Source of the DNA: an uncultured Alphaproteobacteria bacterium
GTDB lineage: Bacteria; Pseudomonadota; Alphaproteobacteria; RF32; CAG-239
Length of the DNA stretch: 64,000 bases
Reading direction: 5' to 3'
NCBI GenBank assembly: GCA_944391345.1
Contig: CALXTE010000001.1
Span: 45,976-109,975, forward strand
Shown here: one piece after another, positions 7,746 to 16,825 of the stretch
How positions within the stretch are numbered: the stretch's first letter is position 1
How the letters are laid out: each line of letters opens with the position of its first letter
The notes under the pieces: generated by a model
The model's database searches: none
Told to the model about the DNA's origin: nothing
What the model saw: only the letters and a program-made list of their open reading frames with translations
Translations under genes and position numbers: made by a program

Positions 7746-7822
7746 GCCGGCGTAGCTCATCAGGATAGAGCAACAGTTTCCTAAACTGTGGGTAGTGGGT
7801 TCGAGTCCCGCCGCTGGCGCCA
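7746..7822 (+). tRNA. tRNA-Arg (anticodon CCT)
   Basis: A complete cloverleaf. The acceptor GCCGGCG pairs with CGCTGGC (one G-U), the D arm is GCTC/GAGC, and the anticodon arm ACAGT/ACTGT has loop TTCCTAA, so the anticodon is CCT and it reads AGG. The T arm is GTGGG-TTCGAGT-CCCGC. The discriminator is G, and CCA is encoded (7820-7822). A run of T follows directly. No integrase or duplicated 3' end was seen, so it is not marked as an attachment site. Confidence 0.95.
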
Positions 7823-7902
7823 TTTTTTTTATCTAAAAGGTAGATATTTTTTCGTCAAAGATTATATAAAGAAAAACAGCCAGCAGAAAGGACCCATCTG
7901 AG

Positions 7903-9048
7903 ATGAAAAAAATTGCAATAATCACCACAATAGCAGTATTAAGTTATTCCCCAGTCACACAAGCCATGCAGTTTAGCAAAGGCCCTTGGCAGTTTACGGC
8001 GGGAATTAATACAATTGTTTTGTATGGCTACAATGACTATAATAAAAAGTATTCAGAGCAAAATAACCGAGACGAAACTTATAGTTCAACTTATGTAACA
8101 CTGTCCGCCGCCTATAATTTTAATAAAGATTATCAATTGGCTTTATATTATCTGCCCAACACCAGCGGTACGGAATACCTGCAAGACTATGATGGCGACC
8201 AATGGGTAAACCAAGCTTACGGCGCATTACAAACCCCTTATGGACAAATACAAGTCGGATTAAATTATAACGTGGGCTATCAGTTTTATGCCGGAGCACC
8301 GGCATTAGCACCGTTATACGTTAACGACAGTAATATAACAGATTTTTTAAATAATCCGAACTGGAATCGAGATGGTGGAAAAACAGCTGCCTATTTAACC
8401 CTAAATTCAACGGCGCTGAATACGGATAATATCTCAAATAAAATTTCCTACATCAGTCCGACCATAAAAGGCACAACCTTTGGTTTTACTTATATGCCGT
8501 CAGCATATTTTAATCAAGGGCTTGTCAGTGGGTATGCGCCATATCGTCATAACGATGCTTATGTAGCCGCCATTTCAAATGATCAACAGTTTGGCGAATT
8601 TAGCTTGTCAACTTATATGGCTTATGGCTTGTATAAAGACTATATGGAAGATTTTGGCATTGGCGGAAGCATTAGTTATAAAAACTGGACCTTAGGCGGA
8701 TCCTATCGCCGCTCGACACCGGATGGTGATAAATATCCGATAAATCAGCAAATAAACCCGACTTTAACACCGGAATTTTACGACGGCTACCGAGACGGTT
8801 ATGCGTGGAATATGGGCATAAGCTATACCTTGGATAAATGGACAACCGCCGTAACCTATTTTGAATCCCGAGCGCATAAGACCGAAAATAAAGACCAGTT
8901 TATTCAATACTTGAACCAGTATAAGCTCAATCAATATGTAACTCTGTATGGTGCCGTTGGCCATGTCAAATTCAGAGGCATGACCGGAACACCCGAAGAT
9001 AGCAACAAAGGTTATTCATTTATTGCCGGATTTGGAATTAAGATATAA
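7903..9048 (+). CDS. Outer-membrane porin
   Basis: A 381-residue beta-barrel protein with signal peptide (residues 1-21, VTQA before MQFSKG). The mature chain is rich in alternating aromatic and polar strands with Tyr/Trp girdles (LALYYLPN, AYGALQTPYGQIQVGL, AAISNDQQFGEFSLSTYMAYGLY) and ends with a hydrophobic strand (FIAGFGIKI), as in Gram-negative general porins. The segment AYGALQTPYGQIQVG is the typical porin stretch next to the constriction loop. A role in passive uptake of small solutes across the outer membrane is inferred. It stands alone between the tRNA and a shared terminator. AAAGGA lies 10 bases before the start. Confidence 0.8.
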   Translation: MKKIAIITTIAVLSYSPVTQAMQFSKGPWQFTAGINTIVLYGYNDYNKKYSEQNNRDETYSSTYVTLSAAYNFNKDYQLALYYLPNTSGTEYLQDYDGDQWVNQAYGALQTPYGQIQVGLNYNVGYQFYAGAPALAPLYVNDSNITDFLNNPNWNRDGGKTAAYLTLNSTALNTDNISNKISYISPTIKGTTFGFTYMPSAYFNQGLVSGYAPYRHNDAYVAAISNDQQFGEFSLSTYMAYGLYKDYMEDFGIGGSISYKNWTLGGSYRRSTPDGDKYPINQQINPTLTPEFYDGYRDGYAWNMGISYTLDKWTTAVTYFESRAHKTENKDQFIQYLNQYKLNQYVTLYGAVGHVKFRGMTGTPEDSNKGYSFIAGFGIKI

Positions 9049-9052
9049 AAAA

Positions 9053-9075
9053 GGGGCTCCTAACGAGCCCCAAAT
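9053..9075. terminator. Bidirectional terminator between porin and M20 peptidase
   Basis: GGGGCTC (9053-9059), loop CTAAC, GAGCCCC (9065-9071), flanked by an A-run on the left and AAATTTTTA on the right. It serves the convergent genes on both strands. Confidence 0.85.
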
Positions 9076-9077
9076 TT

Positions 9078-10190
9078 TTAGGCCAAATCTTTGGCAAGTT
9101 TGCTCAAAAAGCGCGTCTGAATTTCTGCGATTTTAAGAACAGAGTCAAGCTCAACATATTCGTTTGAGGCATGCATGCCGTCTCCGGTGCCAGAATGCAT
9201 AATAACGATAGAACCTCGCAAAGCAAAAGAGCGCGAATCAGTTGCCCCGCCGATATGTTCAAAGTCGATTTTATAACCCAAAATATCTTCGGCAAAATGC
9301 TTATAATCAAGAATAAACGGATTCTCTTCATCCATGACCACCGGTGTGCTTTCAGAAACAATAATATAATGAACACCGTCAACCATGGCGGAATCGAGAT
9401 TCTTGTGCAGATTTTCAACTGTTGAGTTTTCAGTCAAGCGAAAGTCAAGCAAGGCCTCTGCATGATTAGAAATGATATTAGAAACTTGCCCGCCTTCAAT
9501 TTTTGCAAAATGAAGGGTATCAAACCAAGTGTCACTGGGCTTAGGCAACTCTTTTGAAAGATAGGGATAGATTTTGCGAATATTATGCCATGTCATCATA
9601 AGTTTTTCATTTGCATCGATTCCCTCCCACGGGGTTGAACCATGAGCTTCTTTTCCTTCGGCAATGAGTTTAACAAAAATCGGATTTTTGCATTTAGTAA
9701 CCAGCTTTGAAATATCCCCGCCGACATCATTATCAAGAACGATTTTTGCTTTAAGGTCAGGATGAGCATCCATAAAGGCATGAGTGCTGGCACTGCCTTT
9801 TTCTTCATCGGTTGAGAGGATAACCGCAAATTTTATGGGTAATTTGTTTTCCAAAACATAAAACATCGAGTTAAAGGCGACTGCAGCGAAGGATTTCATG
9901 TCGAGAGCCCCGCGACCGAAAAGTTTTCCGTCTTTAATCACTGGGTTAAACATAGCATCATCGGCTGGCACCACATCAAGATGCCCAAGGCATAAGGCGT
10001 CATATTCATTCGATTCGACGTTACGAATAAACAAAACCGGCGAGGCTTTTTCTGAGCGAAAAATCGTCACAATTGCACCGGAGTTTTCAAACAGCTTTTC
10101 ACAATAAGCAAGACACTTGTCAATTTCTGCGGCATTTCCGGTTTCGGTTCTAAACTTTATCAGGTCAATAATGGTATCTGTTAGTTTCAT
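9078..10190 (-). CDS. M20-family peptidase / acetylornithine deacetylase-like
   Basis: A 370-residue cytosolic zinc amidohydrolase of the ArgE/DapE/CPG2 family. Metal and catalytic motifs are in order: GHLDVVPAD, GRGALDMKS, STDEEKGS with the catalytic Glu, LDNDVGG, and a late MHASNEYVE His. A dimerisation lid lies between EGKEAHGSTPWEG and VSNIISNHAEALLDFR. Length is typical. Hydrolysis of an N-acyl amino acid or a small dipeptide is expected, but sequence does not tell ArgE from DapE or a general dipeptidase, and there are no arginine or lysine genes nearby. AAGGAAAC gives a good ribosome site. Confidence 0.85.
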   Translation of the reverse strand: MKLTDTIIDLIKFRTETGNAAEIDKCLAYCEKLFENSGAIVTIFRSEKASPVLFIRNVESNEYDALCLGHLDVVPADDAMFNPVIKDGKLFGRGALDMKSFAAVAFNSMFYVLENKLPIKFAVILSTDEEKGSASTHAFMDAHPDLKAKIVLDNDVGGDISKLVTKCKNPIFVKLIAEGKEAHGSTPWEGIDANEKLMMTWHNIRKIYPYLSKELPKPSDTWFDTLHFAKIEGGQVSNIISNHAEALLDFRLTENSTVENLHKNLDSAMVDGVHYIIVSESTPVVMDEENPFILDYKHFAEDILGYKIDFEHIGGATDSRSFALRGSIVIMHSGTGDGMHASNEYVELDSVLKIAEIQTRFLSKLAKDLA

Positions 10191-10279
10191 CTTTTGTTTC
10201 CTTAAATATTTTTACGCTTTATTCATTATTATAAGGCATAAATATAATAAGAAAAGATTAAGAAGAAAGAGGGGGAGGA

Positions 10280-10786
10280 ATGAAAAAATATTTGCTTGCA
10301 ATTTTAGCCGTAATAATATTTGCCGCCGGCGGGGCAAAAGCGCAAGAGGACACCGGCGAAGAAACCGGTTTAGCCTTGCCGCGCATGGTGTCTTTGCGGT
10401 CAAATTTGATTAATGCACGTTCCGGCCCCGGAGCCAGATATCCGATAGAATGGGTCTATCAGCAAAAAGGCGCACCGGTTGAAATAATTGCCGAGTTTGA
10501 ATTATGGCGCAAAATAAAGGATTGGGACGGTTCTGAAACTTGGGTTCATAAATCAATGTTGTCTGGCGCAAGAAGCATCAAGATGACCGCCAAAGGCGAA
10601 AGCAATATCTATGCCTCGGACAATTATCAGTCGCAAGTTGTTGCAAAGGTAGAAGATGGTGTTATCGGTGAAGTCAAAAAATGCACACCGAGCAGCAATT
10701 TCTGCTTGATTAAATTTGACACAATAGAAGGCTGGGTTCCGAAGAGAAATATGTTCGGCATTTATAATGATGAAGAAATAAATTAA
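10280..10786 (+). CDS. Exported SH3-like domain protein
   Basis: A 168-residue protein with signal peptide (residues 1-21, GAKA before QEDTG). It has two bacterial SH3-like modules, about 35-95 (LRSNLINARSGPGARYPIEWVYQ, then IKDWDGSETWVHKSML) and about 100-160 (NIYASDNYQSQVVAKVEDG to FDTIEGWVPKRNMFG). Proteins of this layout are common in alphaproteobacteria and are thought to act in the periplasm near peptidoglycan; the exact role is unknown. The ribosome site is a purine-rich GAGGGGGAGGA very close to the ATG. It is followed by a strong terminator. Confidence 0.8.
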   Translation: MKKYLLAILAVIIFAAGGAKAQEDTGEETGLALPRMVSLRSNLINARSGPGARYPIEWVYQQKGAPVEIIAEFELWRKIKDWDGSETWVHKSMLSGARSIKMTAKGESNIYASDNYQSQVVAKVEDGVIGEVKKCTPSSNFCLIKFDTIEGWVPKRNMFGIYNDEEIN

Positions 10787-10805
10787 TTAAAATAAAGAAA
10801 CAAAA

Positions 10806-10839
10806 AATGGAGCGAGGTAAATCCTCGCTCCATTTTTTT
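10806..10839 (+). terminator. Terminator after SH3 protein
   Basis: AATGGAGCGAGG (10806-10817), loop TAAAT, CCTCGCTCCATT (10823-10834), then T-run. A perfect 12-bp stem. Confidence 0.9.
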
Positions 10840-10871
10840 CACCACTCTTTCACTTTTTTCAAAAATGACTG

Positions 10872-10900
10872 TTGCAAGTAAAGCGAGATTATGGTATATT
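10872..10900 (+). promoter_or_regulatory. Promoter of Cys-rich secreted protein
   Basis: TTGCAA (10872-10877), exactly 17 bases, TATATT (10895-10900), 34 bases before the ATG at 10935. Confidence 0.6.
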
Positions 10901-10934
10901 AGATTCGTGAAGACAAGCTAAGAAAGGTGATATT

Positions 10935-12854
10935 ATGTTGAATTCGCATAAATATGCGGTTTTGACCGCAATGCTGTCGGCAGCCGGATTGTTGCCGATG
11001 AGCGCAATGGCAAATATTTCTTTTACCGAGGGTGGAGAACGACTTATCAACACACTTTACACACACCTCTATTCTCCATCCTCGGGCTTGTCTTCTTCTG
11101 ATGAGATAAAATTGGCGGCAGTTTGCTTTATTAATGATACTTCGGCTTGTAGCGGTGAAGCGTTTGATAATACCGAAAATAATGGCGGTAGTGGTTCCGG
11201 CGGGGCGCCTGATTATGATTTGAATGACGCCGAGCGTTGCCGCAAAGAAGGTTATACGTTAACTTCTTGCGCCGCGGGAGAAACACCGGAAGGTTTTTGT
11301 ATTTATAACAGCACTTATTTTTCTCGTTGCGTTTGCCCTGCAAGTTATAAAACTTGTGAGCCTCCCTATTATGGGGTCGGTACGGCTTGCGGGGATAAAT
11401 ATGCCTCTTGTGAAGAAGATACCGAGCGCGCCTGTAAAGAGCTAGATTCCGAATTTACCGATACCTGTCAAACAGGCTGGAAAGTTGATCCGAATAATGC
11501 TTGTGAATATGATAAAACTTTCGGAAAATGTTGCAACCTTTGCGAAGGTTATGATTACACCACTATTCCCGAAGGTTATATTGCTGACGGGGTGGCTTGT
11601 GTGGATTGCAACGGAACGAGCAAATATAAAATCAAAATCAACCCATGTGACGGTTTCCAGGATTGCGGTGTTATGGGCGGTGATACCGGCGCTAAAACTT
11701 GTATGTCCGGCTCGCAAATAAAATATGATAACTGCAAACCTTGCCCAAACCTAGGAACACTTTCGAGCTGCCCAAGTCCTTTTAAATGTACTTATGAGGA
11801 ATGTTCAAATAGTTATTATAAATCCGGCTGCCAGTCCGGTTATACCTGGAATGCCTCTAAAAAAACCTGCACAGCTCAGTGCGCAAGTACTTATCAATAT
11901 ACCTGTACCGGAACAGGTTATTCAGGAGGTAGTGGAACAGCATGTGGTGGATTCTATGAGAAATGTTTATGTTCAGACGGATACTTTTGGAATGGAAGCA
12001 CTTGTTCTGATGATAATCCATGCTTGAAAGGACTTGTGCTAAACTTTGGTGACGTTCTTTATAGTGACATGAGTCATTCTTATTTTTCTGTTGCCTCAGA
12101 AATAAAACATGGCAAAACACCAATAGGAGTTGTTGTCTGTTCTTATTCTAATGGGGGTGGCCAGGCCATTGCTCTGAATTCAATTCAAAATGGGCAAAAA
12201 ATTCAATTCATGGCAAAATATTCAGGAATGCCATCTCAAGACGGTGGAACTTTTACAACACCTTATCGAGACGTTAGTAGTTGTCGCAATTCTGATAAAT
12301 TGATGCAAGCACGCGATAAAAGTTATTATCCTGCAGTTTGGGCAGCCGCTGAATATAGTACCGAGGGGACTAAACCCGGTGATTGGTGTTTGCCAGCAGC
12401 AGGTGTTCTAAATGCATATTTTACACGCTACAGCTCAAATACAAGTGGCTTTCGTGCATTAGAAGCATATGGATGGCAATCAAGTCAATTAACCACAGAT
12501 AATATTGTTTGGACATCTACAATACAAGATGATGTTTATAGTCCAGGATCTGTATTAATTTCATATCCTCAGGAAGGACGTTATTATAGTGAATATAATA
12601 ATGCTTATCTTGGAAGCCAATATGTAGGTCCATCATATACAAATGAAGTGCGTCCAGTTATAGAATTTTGTACGTTGGGATATAGATATGATAGGAAGAC
12701 TTATAGTTGTGTTGATTGTGGAAATGCATATAAATATAGTTGCAGAGGATTACATGAAGTTGGAGATGTAAATAAGTCTTGTGGGGGGGAGTATTCAGAA
12801 TGTGGCTGTGAAAATGGTTATAAGTGGAACGGAAATAGTTGTGAGGAAGAATGA
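10935..12854 (+). CDS. Cysteine-rich modular secreted protein with DUF1566/Lcl-like region
   Basis: A 639-residue exported protein with signal peptide (residues 1-26, SAMA before NISF). After a Ser/Gly linker the chain has many Cys-rich modules with the recurring plan C..Y-YTC-G-G--CGG-YE-C-C--GYFWNG-TC, at about residues 95-350 and again at 600-639 (YKYSCRGL to NGYKWNGNSC). Between them, about 360-580, lies a Cys-poor region with KPGDWCLPAAGVLNAY and VWTSTI, resembling the DUF1566 (Lcl C-terminal) fold found in bacterial surface proteins. The gene becomes clearly more AT-rich after about 12,000 than before, suggesting mosaic origin. A surface or periplasmic disulphide-bonded protein is likely; ligand and function are unknown. 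Confidence 0.75.
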   Translation: MLNSHKYAVLTAMLSAAGLLPMSAMANISFTEGGERLINTLYTHLYSPSSGLSSSDEIKLAAVCFINDTSACSGEAFDNTENNGGSGSGGAPDYDLNDAERCRKEGYTLTSCAAGETPEGFCIYNSTYFSRCVCPASYKTCEPPYYGVGTACGDKYASCEEDTERACKELDSEFTDTCQTGWKVDPNNACEYDKTFGKCCNLCEGYDYTTIPEGYIADGVACVDCNGTSKYKIKINPCDGFQDCGVMGGDTGAKTCMSGSQIKYDNCKPCPNLGTLSSCPSPFKCTYEECSNSYYKSGCQSGYTWNASKKTCTAQCASTYQYTCTGTGYSGGSGTACGGFYEKCLCSDGYFWNGSTCSDDNPCLKGLVLNFGDVLYSDMSHSYFSVASEIKHGKTPIGVVVCSYSNGGGQAIALNSIQNGQKIQFMAKYSGMPSQDGGTFTTPYRDVSSCRNSDKLMQARDKSYYPAVWAAAEYSTEGTKPGDWCLPAAGVLNAYFTRYSSNTSGFRALEAYGWQSSQLTTDNIVWTSTIQDDVYSPGSVLISYPQEGRYYSEYNNAYLGSQYVGPSYTNEVRPVIEFCTLGYRYDRKTYSCVDCGNAYKYSCRGLHEVGDVNKSCGGEYSECGCENGYKWNGNSCEEE

Positions 12855-12917
12855 TGTGATAAAAATTTTTGCAGCATTCAACCTGTCGCTCAGATTGCCA
12901 AAAGTGATACAGATAAA

Positions 12918-13829
12918 TTAATAGCTATTTTTGTTATAGTCCACAATCATTAATGAATTTATTAAATCTGTTCTCATGGCATAGCGGAGAAGTTTTTCCG
13001 GCATAGGAAAATCAAGATCAATCGCAGAGGCAAGGCAAATCTCTTTGCCGTTGATTTGATAGGTAAAATAATGTTCTGCCAGCTCTTTAAGCATATTATG
13101 AGAGCTATCGGCTTTTTTGCCTTGCACGAGTTCTTTATATTGGTCAAGATGAGCGGCAAAGTCGCTGTTTTCATCTTGGTAATAATGCTTTTTGTCGGGA
13201 GAGGATAACCAGTCTGCCTGTGTCTGACGGGTGATGTTTTTCATCTCATCAAAACTTTGGGGTGCTTTTTCTATGAGTTGCTCTCGATTCGATGCCGAAA
13301 TTTCATCAAGATAGCGGTTAATTAGAAAATCTTTGTTGGTTAAGCGCTGGCCATATTTTTTGTGCAGCTCATAGAAAAAATGCTGATTTTCTTCATGTTT
13401 GAGTTCATGAGCCACCGACAGTTGCGGATTCTTCTCTTTTATTTTTTGAAAATGTGCCATCGCAGATTTCACAAATTTTTTTTCTTCTTCCGAGAGCGTG
13501 GCAAGCAAGCCTTTATCAATACACAGCATATAGCCATAGAGTGTAATTTTAGGGAAGCCGAGATTTTTAAATCCGGCAAGGGTTGTCGGCAAGGGCTGCG
13601 TTTGTTCGGAAATATCTTTTAGTGCGATTTGATTCGTTTTTGCATCACGCTTAATCGTATAAACCTCAGGATAATACATCAGCTGCAAACCGCGAGCCTT
13701 TTGCCCTTCCGAAACCATCGAATCAGGACAGGAAAACTCGTCGGAAAAGACAAGAGGCTCTGCGTTTTTTGGAATATAAAAAGCGCTTCTGCCGCCACAT
13801 GTGTTTTTGAGCCGATTAATATAAGGCAT
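12918..13829 (-). CDS. Hypothetical protein with HExxH zinc-protease motif
   Basis: A 303-residue protein without signal peptide or membrane segment. It contains AHELKHEENQHFFYEL at about residues 140-155, where HELKH fits the HExxH zinc site of metallopeptidases; the Glu-Glu-Asn-Gln after it and later acidic residues could supply a third ligand. The chain is otherwise charged and helical. I do not recognise the family. The ribosome site GGAG lies 8 bases before the ATG. It sits downstream of the terminated NMO-like gene on the same strand, so it likely has its own promoter in the short gap at 13,830-13,880. Function unknown; metal-dependent proteolysis is an inference from one motif. Confidence 0.6.
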   Translation of the reverse strand: MPYINRLKNTCGGRSAFYIPKNAEPLVFSDEFSCPDSMVSEGQKARGLQLMYYPEVYTIKRDAKTNQIALKDISEQTQPLPTTLAGFKNLGFPKITLYGYMLCIDKGLLATLSEEEKKFVKSAMAHFQKIKEKNPQLSVAHELKHEENQHFFYELHKKYGQRLTNKDFLINRYLDEISASNREQLIEKAPQSFDEMKNITRQTQADWLSSPDKKHYYQDENSDFAAHLDQYKELVQGKKADSSHNMLKELAEHYFTYQINGKEICLASAIDLDFPMPEKLLRYAMRTDLINSLMIVDYNKNSY

Positions 13830-13843
13830 AAAGAAAACTCCGT

Positions 13844-13873
13844 AAAAAAATTCTCCGGCTTAGCGCCGGAGAA
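13844..13873 (-). terminator. Terminator after NMO-like gene
   Basis: On the minus strand TTCTCCGGC, loop GCTAA, GCCGGAGAA, then seven T (13850-13844). It ends the gene at 13880-15268. Confidence 0.85.
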
Positions 13874-13879
13874 CCAGAC

Positions 13880-15268
13880 CTATTGCCCGGATTTTATTTT
13901 TTCAATCAGTTCTTTAACCGAAGGGATACCGTTGCGATATAGCGGATCGGTTGCAAAACGATAAACCTGATGTCCGGCAAACAACAAATGGTCTTTAACG
14001 CTGCCGCCGTGCCCGACTTCATATAATGTTTTGTGAATGCAATAAGAACGTGGGTCAGGAAGCTTTCCGGTCGTCCCGTTTGCTTTAGACCATGTTGAAA
14101 ATTGGCACTGAGACAAACAACCGACACAAGCCGCGCGGTCTTTTTTCATCTGCTTAACTTCTTCCGGTGTCATGAATACCACGGTAGAATCCGGTGTCTC
14201 TTGAATATCGGTAAAGCCGGCACTTAGTTGCTGCTCTGCTTTAGAAGCATCTTGCGGCTTAATATAAACGGTTTTATGCTCATTAATCGTCAGCGGGTGA
14301 GAAAACTCGGCATTAGGCTCGGCCACAAAAGCAACCTCACCTTGCTTGCGCTCAATAAGGCGCTCAAGAAACGTATTTTTAATCGCCGAGGAGAAAAATC
14401 CTGTCGGGCTGAATTTTTGCAGAATAACATCGCCTTTTTTAACCTGCATCATAACTTTTTTCCATGCATCGCTGATAGGGCTTTCTTTGGTCATCATCGG
14501 GCGCGTGCCGAATTGGAAGGCGATTTTGCCGATATCCGGATTATCAATATAATCCTTCCACTCATCAAGCGACCAGATGCCGCCGGCCAGAATAATCGGC
14601 AGATCTTTCATGTTAATTGAGGTCAAAAACTTGCGTAGCTCCACCAGTCTTTCATAAGGTTTCTGCGGCTTGGTCGGATCTTCGGCATTAGACAAGCCAT
14701 TGTGACCGCCGGCCAACCACGGGTCTTCATAAACCACACCGCCGAGAAATTCCGTAAAGCGAGAATAAGCTCTCTTCCACAAAACCTGAAAAGCTCTGGC
14801 CGAAGAAACAATCGGATAGTAATAAACACCGAATTTTGAGGCAAGTTCTCCCAGATGATAAGGCAATCCGGCCCCACAGGTAATCCCGTGAATAAGACCT
14901 TTTGCGCGCTCCAACACGCCGGTGAGCATTCTTTCGGAATCAGCCATTTCCCAAAGCATATTCATATGAATACGACCGTTTCCGTTCGAGATTTCATGAG
15001 CCACCTCAGCCTGAGCCACGCCACCGCGAATAGCATATTCAACCATTTCTTCATGACGGTCTTTGCGCAGTTTTTTAGAAAAAGTTTCTAAAACAACATT
15101 GCCTTTGTCATCATAAAAATCAGGGCTGACGCCGGAAAAAGTACCGACACAATTTTCCTTTGCCCAAGCGCCGGAGCTAAAGCCGTTGCTGGCATTAATA
15201 CCTTTTCCGCCCTCGATTAAGGGAAGAACTTCTTTACCGGAGATAACGATAGGATTTAAATTTATCAC
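13880..15268 (-). CDS. Nitronate monooxygenase / FabK-type flavin oxidoreductase
   Basis: A 462-residue TIM-barrel FMN enzyme of the 2-nitropropane dioxygenase/enoyl-ACP-reductase II superfamily. Recognisable parts are a Gly-rich start (GGKGINASNGFSSG), GLIHGITCGAGLP, GGHNGLSNAEDP (the conserved GGH near flavin) and LPIILAGGIWS, the FMN-phosphate loop. The C-terminal 100 residues add Cys-rich ACVGCLSQCQFSTW, which could bind a metal or cluster and is not part of the standard fold. The start is GTG at 15268 with GAGG 10 bases upstream. It stands alone between terminator and the kinase gene. The substrate is unknown. Confidence 0.75.
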   Translation of the reverse strand: MINLNPIVISGKEVLPLIEGGKGINASNGFSSGAWAKENCVGTFSGVSPDFYDDKGNVVLETFSKKLRKDRHEEMVEYAIRGGVAQAEVAHEISNGNGRIHMNMLWEMADSERMLTGVLERAKGLIHGITCGAGLPYHLGELASKFGVYYYPIVSSARAFQVLWKRAYSRFTEFLGGVVYEDPWLAGGHNGLSNAEDPTKPQKPYERLVELRKFLTSINMKDLPIILAGGIWSLDEWKDYIDNPDIGKIAFQFGTRPMMTKESPISDAWKKVMMQVKKGDVILQKFSPTGFFSSAIKNTFLERLIERKQGEVAFVAEPNAEFSHPLTINEHKTVYIKPQDASKAEQQLSAGFTDIQETPDSTVVFMTPEEVKQMKKDRAACVGCLSQCQFSTWSKANGTTGKLPDPRSYCIHKTLYEVGHGGSVKDHLLFAGHQVYRFATDPLYRNGIPSVKELIEKIKSGQ

Positions 15269-15349
15269 TGTTTACAACCTCAAATATAAAACAAACTACC
15301 AAGACAATAACATAAAAAAATCAAAAAGTGTAGTTTAAATATAATTTTT

Positions 15350-16825
15350 TTACAAAGAAAGTGGCGGCAAGAAAAGCCCGTCTGGAAATTCGTTCAAAAA
15401 GAGCAAAGCGATAAGAATGCAGATAAAGGCATAAACTTGCAACATCTGGGTCAGTGCACGATTTTGCAACAAGGGAAGCCTGTCGCGAAAATGCTTTATA
15501 AAGCGGTTAATTCCAAACATTATCAGCGTAATAAGAACGGCCTGCATGCCAAAACCGATATCTTTCAGCCAGCCCCCGAGCGGCTCTACGATTTTGAACA
15601 GCGCAGCAAAAAAAGCCACATAACCGATAATGCCGGCAATTGTAAAATTTTTGATTTTTTGGGCTTCACTAAGCTTTTCGGCCTTATTTTTTTCAAAATT
15701 TTCCACCGACAAAGAAGAAACTTCCATACCGCGCAACATTTGCGGCGTTTCTTTTTGCTTTTGAACATGAACCAGAGTGCCCTTAAGGCGCTCTTCGGCG
15801 GCGCACAAACCGCAGCCTTTTGCGGTAAAATAAGAATGATTAGGATTTTTTTTGCAGGTTTTTAGGTTTTTAAGCAAATATTTGAGATGATTTTGCCATT
15901 CTTCGGCAGTCGGCCGCTTGCCGCCGCGCACAAAGGCCCGCTCAAACATTTCAAGCGTTTTAGGGTCAAAATACTCATGCAAAGAATAGGGGTGAGGGGC
16001 TTGATAAGTATCCGGCCACAAGCCGTAAGCATAATGATATTGCTCAATACGGTTTTGAATGGTAAGCATTTCAACATCTTTTCTGGGTGTTCCCGAAAAA
16101 GGGTGAATTCCGTTATTAAGGAGCTTAAAGATCATAACCGCAAGCGCAAATTTGTCTTGCTCTTCGCCCATTTCCTCACAAGATTGAGACATACCCTCCG
16201 GATAGATATATTCTTCGCTGACAAACTCTGCCGGATAGCGAACACCTTCTTTTTCGCCTCTAATCGAAAAACCGTCACAGTCAACCATGGCAACCATCAT
16301 TGAGTCTTTATAGACCGAAACATTTGAGGGTTTGAGGTCAACAATATAATGTCCGGCGCGGTGCAGAGCCGCCACCATTGACGTCACGTTATAAGCGGCA
16401 AAAATGCGATAAGAATATTTTTCGGACAGACCGAGCTTTTTTCGAATAGCCTTTTGCATCAGATGGTCTAAGGAGACGGCCTCGTCCATTTTAACCAAAG
16501 GCATCAGATATCCGACGCAAAACCCGTTTTCGTCATCAAGTATGGCTTCCGGCCAAGCAATTTGAACATACTCAACCCCATTTTTTATGGCCGGCGGAAA
16601 ATGCGGCGGATTATGGAGCATAGCCTCTAATTTTTGGCGGTTTGTGGCGCTTTTGCTCCGGTTATGAAAAATTTTGGCCACAACTTGAGGAAGATTTTTT
16701 ACAAGATAGATTCGGCCGGCCGCTCCACCGCGATTAATCATCGACCCGAGCGTAATTTTTTCAAAACGTCCGTTGGGATAAATAGCGGCATAAGAATTTC
16801 CTTCAAGATTTGGCTGTTCAATCAT
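15350..16825 (-). CDS. Membrane-anchored Ser/Thr kinase of TerY-P triad
   Basis: A 491-residue eukaryotic-like protein kinase. Features in order are a Gly-rich loop (GGAAGRIYLV), an ATP-binding Lys (VVAKIF), a catalytic loop YIVDLKPSNVSV and a metal-binding VDCDGFSI in place of DFG. Then comes a Cys/His cluster (CKKNPNHSYFTAKGCGLC) that looks like a small zinc ribbon, and three predicted membrane segments in the last 120 residues. The ATG at 16825 shares its A with the TGA of the phosphatase gene (TGATG), indicating coupled translation; the TTG at 16840 was rejected. Together with the PP2C and VWA genes this matches the TerY-P triad described for tellurite/stress and conflict systems. No ter genes are present here. 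Confidence 0.8.
   Translation of the reverse strand: MIEQPNLEGNSYAAIYPNGRFEKITLGSMINRGGAAGRIYLVKNLPQVVAKIFHNRSKSATNRQKLEAMLHNPPHFPPAIKNGVEYVQIAWPEAILDDENGFCVGYLMPLVKMDEAVSLDHLMQKAIRKKLGLSEKYSYRIFAAYNVTSMVAALHRAGHYIVDLKPSNVSVYKDSMMVAMVDCDGFSIRGEKEGVRYPAEFVSEEYIYPEGMSQSCEEMGEEQDKFALAVMIFKLLNNGIHPFSGTPRKDVEMLTIQNRIEQYHYAYGLWPDTYQAPHPYSLHEYFDPKTLEMFERAFVRGGKRPTAEEWQNHLKYLLKNLKTCKKNPNHSYFTAKGCGLCAAEERLKGTLVHVQKQKETPQMLRGMEVSSLSVENFEKNKAEKLSEAQKIKNFTIAGIIGYVAFFAALFKIVEPLGGWLKDIGFGMQAVLITLIMFGINRFIKHFRDRLPLLQNRALTQMLQVYAFICILIALLFLNEFPDGLFLPPLSL

Noticed and set aside
7746..7822. tRNA-Arg as an integration site
   Set aside because: No duplicated tRNA 3' end or integrase nearby.
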